DNA of 64,000 nucleotides from Aselliscus stoliczkanus. Lineage: Eukaryota; Chordata; Mammalia; Chiroptera; Hipposideridae. Positions 11,831-23,989 of this stretch are shown here, one piece after another (positions within the stretch are counted from its first letter, which is position 1; the number at the start of each line of letters is the position of its first letter). The stretch spans positions 11,317,501 to 11,381,500 of the forward strand of contig CM066736.1 in NCBI GenBank assembly GCA_033961575.1, written 5' to 3'. The notes beneath the pieces were generated by a model that ran no database searches, was not told the DNA's origin, and saw only the letters and a program-made list of their open reading frames with translations. The translations under genes and the position numbers were made by a program.

Positions 11831-14800
11831 CTGAGTTGAAAGGGTTTTCCTCCTGAGAAGATTCTGCCAGGTACCACAGGGCATGTCACCAACCTGAAAA
11901 TACCTTCAACTCATTTCCGGGCAGGGGTGCTTTCGGCCTTGTAGGGAGTAGGAATTCAAACCCTGAACCCGCGTATGATTGCAGACCCACAGGCAAACGC
12001 TCCACCCCGAGCTAAACCCGAGGCAGACAAGATTCTGGGCAGGCTCTGTTCGCCAAAGAACAGATTTTTTTCCCCCTAGTTTGCTTTTTACTGAGGGTGC
12101 ACAGCTGCACAAGGACCCCGGCTTTATACCGAGGTCTCCCTTCTGATGTCCCACTTGGTGCTGGCCAGAACCTCGGCCTCCTGTCCTTGAGTCTCTAGGC
12201 CCCCGACACTGGCCAAGATCCTCAGAGTGTCCGTTTCTGGTTTTCATGCTCCCCACTTTGGGCTCCTCAGGATTTCTCTGATTTCTTAGAAGTTAAACAG
12301 AATGGTTGAAGGAATATTTATTAATAGACTGATTCTTACCTAGTGTTTTCGGTGTTTGGAAACAGGAGGGTTTTGCAGACATTCTAGTCTGCCATATTGT
12401 CGGAAGCAGGTGTGGTTTGGGGGTTCTAGAATCTGGATATTGTGGAGAGAGATCCATGGAACCTCCTTCTATTTTGAGGAGGATGAAGTGGTTCCTTTGT
12501 ACAAGCCAGCAGCAAGACCAGGCACCCAGTAATGGGGGGATGTGTTAAGTAAGAAAAGGAATAGCTGAGTACTGATTATGTTGTGAACTGTGGGAGGCTC
12601 TGGGTCGGTCAGTCCATCGGACCTGACCGAGCACCTGGCAGCTCCCTGCTGGGCCCTCACCCAGAGCTGCCAGAATGAACGATGCGGTTTCTTTCCCAAG
12701 GGACTTGTAGTCGAAGTCTAGGACAGTGTTTTACTACTTCGGGTGTGGTGCTTGGCACAGAGCCTCAGCCAGCCTGCTAAAACCGGTCTCCTCCATGACT
12801 CTCCTGCCTCCCCGGGTCTGAGACCCACGGGTCTGGGAGACAGTTGGAGGAAGCCAACGCACAGTAAGATGGCGCCATGGGAACGTCCGATGAAGGGTGT
12901 AGACAGTGAATGCCTCCAGCACGGGCAAGAAGGAACCAGCTCGGTGTGTGAGGGGCACAAACAGAGCACCAAGTTTGACAGGGATGGAAGAGGAGAGAGC
13001 ATGCCGGTCATTTGCTTTACTCTCTAGAATTTGGCTTCTGATCATGATTTCCTCTTTAGAAGAGCAAACTATAGATGGTCCTGATGGAGGGGGGTTATTA
13101 AGGTTCAGGAAAGAAAGTAGGTAGACTTTGTCATCTCCCAGAATTTTAATCAAAGCTGCTCCCATGCCTTCGATCGTTTGCTCTGCTTCAGTCCAGCCCA
13201 ACATTTCCTACTCTTGCTCTGTCACTTCCCGTTTTTGAAAATGGTGGCAGACAAGTTAGCTTTCATTCACAAAGCCCTTTCAAATGCTGCGGTTGGGTGG
13301 ATACTGTTGTTAGCAGACACACGAGTATGAGGAAGAATCACTGTTTTCTTAAACCCAGAGAAAACACGATCGGGTTCCTTTCTTCCTTCATCAGTACATG
13401 ACCAAAAGTCTGGGGCTGCAAGGCCCTGTGTGCAGGTGGTTCCTGTGGTATTACAGCAGGCCTAGATTTAGGAAGTGTTTGCAGGGCTGAGTCCAGTCCT
13501 TACTGGCTCAAGGAGGAAGGTGGCCTGCCTGGAGCTCACCCCACTGCAGCAACAGATAGCCGTGTCTCAGCTTTCCTTCATGGGTTGGGTGGAAAGTCAC
13601 GGGCACACACAGTGACCCAGGTCACACGTGGAGAGTGCAGGGCCCACCTGTACCAGGGCAGTGGCTGATGCTCCCCAGGTGTTGGGCCTGTGGCTGCCAC
13701 CTCTTTCCTGACTATACTGCTGCCCCCGCTGCCGACGACAGCAGCTGCTGGGACGTAGCTATAAGGTGGGTCTCCTCAGAGGGCAAGTCTCACGTATGGC
13801 GGAGCAGGACAGCTGGTGGCCGCGCACCAGCTGGTGGAGAGGTGGCTTGTTTCAGCTGGCAGCAGGCTGCAGCTTCTGCACCTCATCCGCTGTCCCTGTT
13901 CATTCCAGTGCCTGCCGCACAGAAGATGATTAATAAATACTGTTGACTGGCTGTTGAGCGCATTACAGTGTTATTTATTTTATCTAAAAAATGAGGAACC
14001 ACCCAAATATCTGTTAGTGTGGAATTCTATATCAGGAGAGAAATCCTATACTGCCATTATACAGAACAAGATTTATTTATAGGTACTGACCAGGAAAGAA
14101 CTCTCATGTTGTCTAGTAGGAAAAACAAATCTTAGAACAATAATGCCATTGAGAGAAAAAAAGAATTGATACACACATACGAGGGGTGGGGGAAACAGAC
14201 AGACACAAGATCAGTGTGTATAGAAAAAGTCCAGCAGTACGTACACTGAACTTTAAAGTGGTTATTTCTGAGAGATGGGTATACACAAGGTTACCACTTT
14301 TTGTTACGTAATTCTATTGTGTTAGATTATCTTTGACAAAATGGAGTTAGGATTCTAAGACTAGCGTTTATAAAAATACTTGAAGATCTCTAAGAAGAAT
14401 AAAACAGACCAAAAGAAAGAGTTTTCTGCTCAAGTTCTTTTTAAACAATACTCGCTTCCACCAGTGCCCTCAAGGTTTGCCTGGAAGCTAAAGAGAAAGG
14501 AAGACTTTGCAAAATACATACCAGTCTTAACATGGCTTAGTCGTCTTAGGCAATTCTTAAAGAAACATCTAACGCCTATGAAGATTTGCTCAGTAATCAC
14601 TATTTAAGCTCTTCGTAATATACACGTGCTACTTAAAAAGAAAAAAAATCTCCAGCAATGTGTATTGATTTGGCGGTCACATTAGGGCAGAATATTTTCT
14701 CTAGGATTTTCGCTCCGGGTAGCTTTTCCCTTCTTTCCAGCGTATCCATACGCCTCCGAGAGTGAGTCAAGTGCCATGGATTGAGATTCACCCAACTAGG

Positions 14801-16006
14801 GCAATAAAGAGAAAAATTAGTCTAATGCATGGTTTTAACAAGGGGGAGAGTGTGAGCATGAATAATTAATCTCACCAGTCTGTGGCAATCAGATACAATG
14901 AAGTCCCATTTGCTCAGCCTTATTAAAAGAGAGAGAGTGCGGGAGGGAGAGGGAGGGAGGGATGGTAAAGGTCGTTAGGGGCCTTGTAACATGGAAAGAC
15001 CCTCCTTGGAGATGGGTAATGTGTCCTCTAATCTCTGTGGTCTTTAACTAAACGGAATGGCAAAGGCACTCTTCAGATAGTTCTAATTCATTGAATTATT
15101 AAACATTTTAGAAACTACTTGACTCCTGACGACTAACTTTGATGTTTTGATGATGAATTTGCAGTCTTTTTTGAGAGGGATGAGATCTCACTTTACCACT
15201 CAGGATGATCCATCCACTTGTCAAGCAAGAACTTCTAGGAAAAGTAAAGGCCAGGAACTGACTTCATATCAGATTTTCATTTTTATGTTTACCATGGACG
15301 CTTTATATTTTAAAGGCCTGCCTTCCTGCTGTAAAACTTGAAGTATTTTAAAAACAAGAAGATACTGAGTCTGAGAACCCTATTGAAAGCTCTATAATGA
15401 TAATAAATGCAGAATATTACTTTCATGATAGACTATGAGGTTACTATTTTTTTCCCCCTCCCTCCAGGAGCTGATTTAATGCAGTTTTTAGGTTTTTCAT
15501 TGTAGATAGGAGATTTGATTATTTCCGTGTTCTTACCTGGAAGAATAATCTTACTTTGGGTACTTTAGAATGGTTGAAATTTTCTCAGAAACTTTTATTT
15601 CCAACTGCATGAAAATAAAAATGAAATTTAGCTTGCCCTCTGGTCTTATGGATTAAGAAGGCATTATAAATTTTGAAAGTGCACTCTTTTCTTTCAGATG
15701 CTGTTGGCAATGGTTAGTTAATAGTAGAGCTGTTCGTACTACTATTAGGAGTTTCCAGATTCAGCTGTTAGAAATGTGCGTTGACAGTGAGATGGCTGGT
15801 ATTCAAGCTGGGGACAATTCATTAACTTCTTAGTACTAAAATAAGAGCCTGTATACTAATAGTTGATGAATGACTAAGTTAACAAGAAAAGGGCCCATTT
15901 TAGCATGTGTGCTAGGAGAGGAAAATCTCCCTCCAAAATACTGACATTAAAACTTTTGAGTGATTATTTTTAACCACATGATCAACAGAATAGAATGTGC
16001 ACGGGA

Positions 16007-16032
16007 GTGTGTGTGTGTGTGTGTGTGTGTGT
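16007..16032. repeat. (GT)13 microsatellite
   Basis: Thirteen uninterrupted GT units inside the FBXW8 intron. Confidence 0.98.
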
Positions 16033-16461
16033 TAACAAGGAGGCTTCTGAACTGAATTTTGGAACAAGGAATGTGTCCTTGGTACTTACAACAGTGACTG
16101 ACCCATAGAAAGCCATTAATTAAGTTGAATTACTAAGATTGTTTTTAGTAAAAGACTTAAATCATCTTCAGAAAGATTATGAGTCATCCTTATTTTTTCT
16201 TTTTGCTGGAGAGAAGGCACTGGAAGTGTGCAAATGTAATGAACACGGTGTCTAGAGATGAAGAACGCCTTCCCATTTGCCTCCAGACCTTGTGGCACAG
16301 AGCTCCCTAAAATTAGCAAGTGGAGAGTGACTGGAGAGAGAAGCGTTTGGGACTAAGGCTTTGTAGGACAGTTGGGGTAGTGGCCAACTACGCCAGTGTC
16401 ATCTTCTGGGATACTCGGACGGTTCTTTCTTTCACCTCCTGCAGTATAAATACAGCGAGGG

Positions 16462-16561
16462 CAGGGCCGGCCGAGTGACGTGGTGGTTAAGCGCTGGCTT
16501 CGGAAGCCAGCGGCCCCGGTTCGGTCCCACATATGAGGGCCAGTGACACTGCCCTCAAAAA

Positions 16562-16592
<31 letters not shown>

Positions 16593-16602
16593 GTAAGTAA
16601 AT
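16462..16602 (+). mobile_element. tRNA-derived SINE, GGCCGGCCGAGTGG type
   Basis: Target-site duplication TACAGCGAGGG (16451-16461 and 16603-16613). Head GGGCCGGCCGAGTGACGTGG, B box GGTTCGGTCCC, end CACTGCCCTC, and an (AAAT)n tail. It lies 430 bp before the first visible FBXW8 exon. Confidence 0.92.
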
Positions 16603-17033
16603 TACAGCGAGGGGAAAAGAAAGAGAACCCCTGTTCTGGCTCAGCTGCAACTCCTCATCTGTTAACGTCCCCATTAACTCCAAACCCGGAGCCGCCAGCG
16701 ACCTTTGTTTCCCCGCCTCGTTTTCTGTGGTGGGGAACCGGGAAGCCTAACGCCCTCACTTGGCATCCTTCTTCGCATCCTTTCGAGTTTGTTGGCACCT
16801 GGGCCTGAGGGGCTCTCTGGCTTTTCCCTCATTCGCTTTTGCGATTCCTTCTGTCATTCTAACAGCTGTATCCCTGTAATGTCGTTACCTGGAAAAGGTC
16901 AGGGGACTTAGTGGCAAACAGTCTGTAATGTGAGCTGGGCAATGACCGTGCCCTGGACCACACTGAACCGAGACAGGGCTGATGGAGGTCTGCCGGCTGT
17001 AACGGCACACTGCCTGTCTGTCTTCCTCCCCAG

Positions 17034-17161
17034 ATCCTGGTCTACAGCCTGGAAGCGGAACGCTGCCTCTCCAAGCTGGGCAACGCGCTCGGCGACTTCA
17101 CGTGCGTCAACCTCAGGGACAGCCCGCCCCATCTCATGGTCAGCGGCAACATGGACAGGAG
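17034..17161 (+). CDS. FBXW8: FBXW8 coding exon, WD40 region (fourth from last)
   Basis: First recognisable exon of FBXW8, the F-box/WD40 substrate receptor that joins SKP1, CUL7 and RBX1 in a ubiquitin ligase (known substrates include IRS1 and the Golgi protein GRASP65). The exon follows a pyrimidine-rich CCCCAG acceptor and ends at AG|GTATGT. It reads ILVYSLEAERCLSKLGNALG and onward to VSGNMDR, 42 codons plus two bases; the split Arg codon is completed by G at 27971. The end of the exon is the start of a WD blade that finishes as VRVHDLRS in the next exon. The protein segment matches human FBXW8 from about residue 414, from memory of the family. The upstream exons, with the F-box and first WD repeats, were not found in positions 1-17033 and must lie outside the window. 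Confidence 0.95.
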
Positions 17162-19313
17162 GTATGTCTGAGGGACATGTAGCCCTTTGCAGCCCAGCAC
17201 CTCCTGCCGCGGCCTTGCCGCCCAGCCTCTACCACGCTCGCCCATGTCCTCGCCGGCTCCCTCTCCTCCACCCTCACCCCACACACAGCCTGGCCACCTG
17301 AGTTCAGCCCCCATCCCATCAGTACTGCCTCTGTGACCTTGGAGAACAAAGTCCTGCATTAGGTAATAGTTGGACGGAGCTGTGTCTCTGCCTCATTTCT
17401 GAAACACCATGGAAGGTTGTCTTTTAAGCCATTTGGTGGACGCAGTTGGTGGAAGGTCCAGTGAGACCACTTGGACTATCTTTTGTCTCCCTGCTGCAAA
17501 ATTTGTTTGGCATTTAAAAGCTCACTTTCTAATATTAAAAACAATAACCTAAGGGATGAATCATGTTCAGCAAAATAGGACTGCCTGCCAAATGATGTCA
17601 AGAGTGTATTTCAGAACACTGTGGTGTCCCTCTGGTGACGGGGGGAAAGAGACTTTATGTGAACAGATTCCAGTTTCTATTTAGCTGATTAGCAGTCTTC
17701 TCTTTAACGCATTGGCTTAGGGACTCGGATTTTCCCGGCACAGGGTCCAGTGCCAGCCACGGACGCTCCAGGAACCATCAGCACGAAAGGATTAAAGTGT
17801 TTGAAAAGACTCTCCGAGTCCAAATTTTAGGTTTTTTCCCTTCCTGTCCCCTCTCTCCCTTGTCTTTTCTTTTCCTTTCTTTTTTTTTTTTTTTTTTTTT
17901 TTTTGGCTGGTTATCTGCCATGTCTGATCCAGTGCCCTGAAGAGAGGTAGCCTGGCTAGAGGCCAGGGTCTGCCAGCACCCCCTCCCTCAGGCCCGGCCC
18001 CAGGCTGCAGGTGGCAGGCAGCTCCGTGGGCGATGAGATCGCGAGGCGGGTACTCCTTCGTGCCAAAGCCCAGATCTCGGTGGCACCAATGCAGCAGCTT
18101 GCAAAAATAATTATTTTGTCAAATAATATTTGCAACTCCTGACCTTCACCCCTCTACCCACTCCCTTCTCTTTGAACCAAAAGAAAACGTCAGCACCTTT
18201 CCTGAAAGGAAAATATCCGATCATTTTTTTCTCAAGGCCTCCTAAAATGGCTGCTATTGCTGAGGTTTGAGAGTTGGAACTCTTTCGTGTGTGTGTCCAG
18301 TTTTTCTCTGAAAAAAGCCAGGCTTGCTAAGGGGCCCCACATGTGGCACAGAAATGAAACACATCACTTTGAGGCTTGCCTGTCACGGTTTAGTTTCCAG
18401 ACTGAGCTGCACAAAGGCTTATCGGCAAGCACCTCCCCACAGGGACACAGTAGCTGCTCGCTTTCCAAGACAGCAAACGCAGGGGCCTCTTTGGGGCATC
18501 CAGATGGAAGTGTTTGGGATTGTAGGTTACGCCTCGGAGTTTGTTTACAGCCTGACCATTTAGGTGGTCGGCCACGGCTCGACTCCCAGGAAATCAAAAC
18601 AGGGCTCCAGCGACGAGTCCTCTGTTTCCGTGTAACTTAGCTCACTTAGCTCTAGGAGAACAGTCGGAGCCAGGCTGTCACGACACTGTCAGCTGTACCT
18701 GGACCATCAGTTAGGAGACCTACGCTGACTTTTTCCTCTGAGGCTGGGCTGCCTGACTGCGTGCCCGTGGCCAGGAGAGCCCCCGACTGCTCAGTGTACA
18801 AGGGCGCTTGGTCATTTTGAAGTTCACATTTGACCACATGAAGTCCATTTTATTAGGAACCAATCTTATTTTTTTAAAACCCCTCCATCTCTGTGGATGA
18901 AAAGAACAGACTCGTGACTTGGAGTTGAGGAGGGGGCCATCCAAAGTGGCGTTTCATCAGGGCACTCCTAGGGCTGTGTACCAGCTACGTGGCCACGGCT
19001 GGGACTTCATGGGCTCGCCATCCTATATGAGATTGTGCTTAACTCATCAGAATAGCAGTGTTAGCAGTAGAATTTGAAACACAGCAGTTAAAAAAAATCG
19101 TACATCTGGAAAAATAAGGAATCAGAAATCTACACTTTTAAGGGAAATCTTGTGGGGTTTTTCCCGAAGACTTAAATAGCTGTGAGTAGGCTCTCATGAG
19201 AGGTGCGCCCACTATTCTACAGCTTATGTTTTATTTCAAAAGTGAGAGAAAGGGGTCAAATACTATGAAAAGAACTACATCCTTGGCTGTTATTTAATGG
19301 CTGATGCAATTTT

Positions 19314-19469
19314 TTTGTTTGTTTGTTTGTTTTTTTAGCTGAGCCATCCTGCTACCTGTTGTCAGCTCAGCGGCTGCTCAGCTCTGGCTGGGCATCGAAC
19401 TGCTGTTGCTCAGAGCTCAGCTCACACTCTTGAGTGAGCTCTTAACCAACTGAGCCACTTGACTGGCCC
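19314..19469 (-). mobile_element. tRNA-derived SINE, GCTCAGCTC-rich type, antisense
   Basis: Target-site duplication GCTGATGCAATTTT (19300-19313 and 19470-19483). On the minus strand it starts GGGCCAGTCAAGTGGCTCAG, carries the B-box-like GTTCGATGCCC, and ends TGGCTCAGCT then poly-A. Confidence 0.9.
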
Positions 19470-19705
19470 GCTGATGCAATTTTCAAAAACCTAGAATCTC
19501 TTTTTTTATTTAAAAAACTGAATTTCCAGTGCATTGTCTTAGTACTTTATAAATAACTGGAGAATGAAATGGACTCTAAAGATACATAAAACTAAAAAAA
19601 AAAAAAAAATACATAAAACTGTCTCAGATTAAGACAAAAATAGTTTTTCATTAAAATAAGGAAATCAGCTAAATTTAGTTGGCAAGGGTGTAACTTTGCG
19701 AGGAG

Positions 19706-19732
19706 TTTTTTTTTTTTTTTTTTTTTTTTTTT
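19706..19732. repeat. Poly-T tract, 27 bp
   Basis: Uninterrupted T run in the FBXW8 intron. No SINE body was recognised next to it, so it may be the tail of a decayed antisense retroposon. Confidence 0.95.
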
Positions 19733-20377
19733 GATGTGGGGAGAGTGGAAATAGGCTGAAACAAAAATTGAAAAAAATAGCTCACCTGGCTTGTCACCCT
19801 TTCCAGAAACAACAACAACAAAAACAAAACAGAGGATAAGTTGAGTCCGGTGAAGATTAAGAAACTGATTAGGGTAGAAACTGAGTTATTATTGGATTGT
19901 GCTTCTCCCTTGCTGGTAGAGACAGGCTGGAAAGGGGCCGGGGGCTCCAGAGGGCTTTGCACAAGAGTTTTAACACCATAGATCAGTGAGTTTCTCTAAA
20001 TGCAATTTTGTCTTCTAAACCAAGAAGAAAGAGCGATGAGTAATGTTAGATGAGTGTGTGAATTAGGTATTAGGACGGGCCGCTTGAGCCTGTTCTGCCT
20101 CACCACAGCATCTTCTAGTGCTCTGTGAGTGCTTAACACTGGATGTTTTGTGTTTATTCCAAGACGTACTTTCTCTTTTTTCTTACATTTTCATATCTGC
20201 GAAGTCAGGATGTGTCTTTCACGATGGCATCTTAAAATTAATTGGCGGAATTGTAAAACGTCACATAAAGTAATAGTGCCTCTTACAATAGTGTTTTCAG
20301 TGAAGGTATGTTTTTGTTCAGTGAAGGCAAACATGGATTAACAGTTTAGGAACTGGAGCATTTACAAGACGCTGCAA

Positions 20378-20790
20378 TTATTGGAGAATTGGGGGAGGGG
20401 AGTGTGTTGGGGGAATTGGGGAAGGGGAACAGCCAAGTTGTTGTCCTTCAATCATAGCTGTGGAGGGCGCAGCTAGCTCAGCTCCAAGTCCAGTTGCCAT
20501 CCGGCTGCCCATCGGCAGCTCGCGGCAGGCAGCTCAGTGCAAGGTGCCAAGTTTAATCTTAGTTGTGGTGGGGGCAGGGGGGACACGTAGCCCACCATCC
20601 CGTGTGGGAATCAACCAGCAACCTTGTTGTTAGGAGCACGTGCTGTCACCAGCTGAGCCTTCCTGCCACCTGTTGGCAGGCCAGCGGCAGCTCAGCCCAG
20701 GCGCAGCTCACTGGCCCGTGTGAGAATTGAACCAGCAACCCTGTTGCTCAGAGCTCATGCTCTTAACAACTGAGCCACTCGGCCGGCCCC
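20378..20790 (-). mobile_element. Composite (multi-module) SINE, antisense
   Basis: On the minus strand it has a head GGGGCCGGCCGAGTGGCTCA with B box GGTTCAATTCTCACACGGGC. A second B-box-like unit, GGTTGATTCCCACACGGG, follows about 120 bp later, then a long body and a C-rich tail of TTCCCC/ATTCCCC motifs ending near ATTCTCCAATAAT. The tail is shared with the element at 61377. I saw no clear target-site duplication. Confidence 0.8.
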
Positions 20791-21865
20791 TCCGTTCCTT
20801 TATATAGCCAAATAATATTCCGTTGTATTAATATGCCACATTTATTTATCCATCAGTTAATGAACAGTTGGGTTGTTTACATTTTTACTGTTATTATTAG
20901 TGCTGTTATCATTCACGTACCAGTGTTGTGGGCCTGTATGTTTTCAGTTCTCTTGGACATATACTTAGGAGTGGAATTGCTGGCTTACATGATAACACTA
21001 ACTATTTGAGGACCTGCTGGACTCTCCCAAAGTGGCCGCACCATTTCACATTCCCACAGCAGTGTCTGAGGGTTCAATCTCTCCACATCCTCATTGTCTC
21101 TGATTGTAGCTGTCCTAATGATTGTGAAGTGGTGTCTCATCGTGGTTTGGTTTTCATTCTCCTGATGGCTAATGACATGGAACATCCTTTCATGAGCTGT
21201 TTGGACTCTTTGGAGAAATGTCTCTTCAGATCCTTGGCCTATTTTTTTAATTGGGTTACTTGTCTTCTTAATTATTGAGTTGTAAGAGTTCTTTGTATAT
21301 TCTGGATACCAATTCCTTATCAGATATGATTTGTAAGTACTTTCTCCCACTCTGTGGGTTGTCTTTTCACTCTCTTTTTTTGTTGTTGTTGTTTTTTTTT
21401 TTTAGAGGGCAGTGTCACTGGGCCCCATATGTGGGATCCGAACCAGGGCCGCTGGTGTCCCAAGCCAGCTCCTCACCACTGTGCCACTCGGCCTGCCCTT
21501 TTCACTCTCTTGATGGTATTCTTTGAAGCACAAAAGTTTTTAATTTTGATGAAGTTCAGTTTATCTCTTTGTCACTTGTCCTGTTGGCATCATATTGAAG
21601 AAGCCATTTCCTAGCCCAGAGTCACAAAGATTTACCCTGATGTTTTCTTCAAAGAATTTTTATAGTTTTGGCTGTTATAATGAGGTCACAACACATTTGG
21701 CGTTGATTTTTGTATATGGTGTGAGGTGGGCCAGTCTCAATTCTTTTGTGTGTGGAGCCCTGTTGTCCTAGCACCATCTGTTGCAAAGACTATTCTTTCC
21801 CCATTGAATTGTCTTGGCACCATTGTTAAAAATCAATTGACCATAAAATCAAGGGGTTATTCTAG
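20791..21865 (-). mobile_element. L1M 3' end, antisense, with SINE insertion
   Basis: Clear antisense L1M (MA/MB-like) 3' region: TATAGCCAAATAATATTCCG, TAGGAGTGGAATTGCTGG, CAAAGTGGCCGCACCATTTC, GGAGAAATGTCTCTTCAGAT and AAAATCAATTGACCATAAA in order. A SINE interrupts it at 21377-21497. Confidence 0.88.
21377..21497 (-). mobile_element. SINE nested in the L1 relic
   Basis: Target-site duplication CTTTTCACTCTCTT (21363-21376 and 21498-21511) within L1 sequence. On the minus strand it starts GGGCAGGCCGAGTGGCACAG, has B box GGTTCGGATCCC, and ends CACTGCCCTCT plus A tail. Same family as 6258. Confidence 0.92.
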
Positions 21866-23989
21866 GTATGCTCACTCACCTGATTAAAATGTAAAAGGAT
21901 ATTAAAGTAGGCTAAATATTTCCATGTTTACAATTTGGGATCATGTGCCTTATTATTTTGGTGTTATATATAGCATCAGGCCCACAGGTAGTATCATGGG
22001 CTGGCTTGTTACGGATTTCAGAACGTTCTATCGAGCAGAGCGCTTCAAGACCACCTAATGCTGACCCCTGATCGGGCCGAAGGGCTTATCACTCTTTATG
22101 GGCAATAGCTCTAAGCACAGCCCGGTTGGATTGAACTGGGCGGCTTTTCTAGTTGCCATTTCAAATGAATCATTTGCAAAAGGCCATCATCAGCACTATA
22201 TAGATAAAGCTATTGATTTTGACCTGTAAGGTTATATTTAAAATCCTCTTTAAAACTTAGGTCCAGTGAGACAAAACAGAATTATGTATTGATTTCTTTA
22301 AAAAAAAAATACCAGTTTCTTGATTAATTTGGTCATTTTATTGAAAAGCCTACATTTTAATGCCTTCTTGCTTGTTCCCTTTATTTTCTGGCTAGAAATA
22401 TAGCTGAGGGTCAGGTCCCTGTTAATGAAACTGCCGGGCCAGAGTCGGAATAGGCTTCATCGTTATCATCAGGGTTGGCTTCCTGTTATTCTGTGGGACT
22501 GTTTAACCCAGAGCAGTGGGAAGCCGGGCCTGAATGGTGACCCCCAATTAAAGAGTCTCAGTGCTGACTTCTTGCCCTGACAAATATAAAGTTGTGGTGT
22601 GCTCCTGGTCCTGCTGCCTGCTGCTAGCGAGTGGAATGGGGCGTAAATGGTATTTCTCCTCCATCTGCAAGTGTTGTAATAAGTTATTCAAAGCTCTTAG
22701 CACAGGACCAACCAGAGCGTGCCTCCCTCTCCGTTCCAGCACGTTTTCCTGCCCATCAGATGGATGCTCCTCTGTTGGAGTCTTTGGAAGGTTCTGGTGT
22801 CTTTTGTTTTAATTGGCGGGCGAGAGCCGCCCCCTATGGTGCGATTTTCATTAGAGAGGGGCTGGAGAGAGCAAGTGTTGGAACAGCCCTCCAAACCCAA
22901 CCATGAATATTAAACATAATACAATTACAGCTTTCGGACCAATTATTTTTCTTTTCAGTGGGCAAAGTTGATGAAATACTCGCCACGATAGGGATCCACA
23001 GTGTCTCTCCCATTGGCTTCTTTTTGTCCCTGAAATCAGTGGTCTTGGCATATTTCTGTGCCCATTTGCTGTGCTACCTGTTTCCCAGTGGCGAGTATTT
23101 GATTTGCGTGCTGAGGACACAGGCTTTGCCAGGGTGCGTGCGGTTCAGGTTGGGGCTGCGCGCCGTCAGCTGTTCCGGGCAGGCACGGGCTCCTTGATGC
23201 GAATTTGAATGCCTCGTGTGGACGTCGCTCACTGGCGTTTGCTGTTGAGGTCTGTCGACAAGAAACCAGGGTGATGTCTCTCGGAGGAGATGCCCTATAA
23301 ATGCTTTTCCTTTTTCCTGTGGGGACAAGTCCAAGTCTGTTTGGGCCCATTTGTGTTTTCCTTGGTTGTGTAAAATACACAAATGCTGCATCTTTTGGTT
23401 TATTTGTTTATTTTGTTTGGAGCCATCCACACTGGTATCTAAATACAATAGGAAAACAGATGGCAAACTTTGAACTTCTGGACCAAATGTGTGTTTGCCT
23501 TTGTCTCCTTAACAGCCAAACTGTAAATTATGGAGTATAAATATTCAACAGAGGAGCTCTTTATGAAAATCACCACAGCAGAATAGACCCTTATTAACCA
23601 AGTATGTGCTGAAAAGCACTTGGGCTAACATTTTCTTTCCCCCCATCCATTTCAAGTTCCCATCTGTAAGCAGCGCAGCCCTCGTAGCTGCAGGCAGAGT
23701 TCCTTGTATAGCACTGATACCTGTTCTCCCTTCTTTACCCTCAAATGCCCAAAGGTGAGGGTCTCCATGTGCTGACAGAAGCCTGTAGTTTTCAAAGTTC
23801 TCTCTGCACCTCTCGAGTCCCCGCCCCCTCCCTGGAAATGGGGGCTTGGCCGTCATGCGATAGTAATAGGGCCCTTCATTAATGGGGTTTGCCTGGCTGG
23901 TTACCTGTTCTAGCCAGAGAGAGTTTGTGGATCTTCTCTCTGTGCTCTAAGACTTCGTGTTTCTAAAATCCTGTTTTATTTAACACAGA

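Larger units (their letters stand above)
1..17033 (+). other. FBXW8: FBXW8 intron (upstream end outside the window)
   Basis: About 17 kb without a recognisable exon. It holds an old L1 3' end (about 2170-2720), SINEs at 3729 and 6258, MIR copies around 5345, 8070 and 8340, a duplicated MER5-like piece at 7847-8012, a T-rich degenerate LINE-like stretch (about 11230-11830), a (GT)n tract at 16007-16032 and a SINE at 16462. Positions 8829-9269 look unlike the repeats I recognise and have an open frame of 146 codons, but no splice signals or familiar protein. I infer intron because the first visible FBXW8 exon starts inside the protein. Confidence 0.8.
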
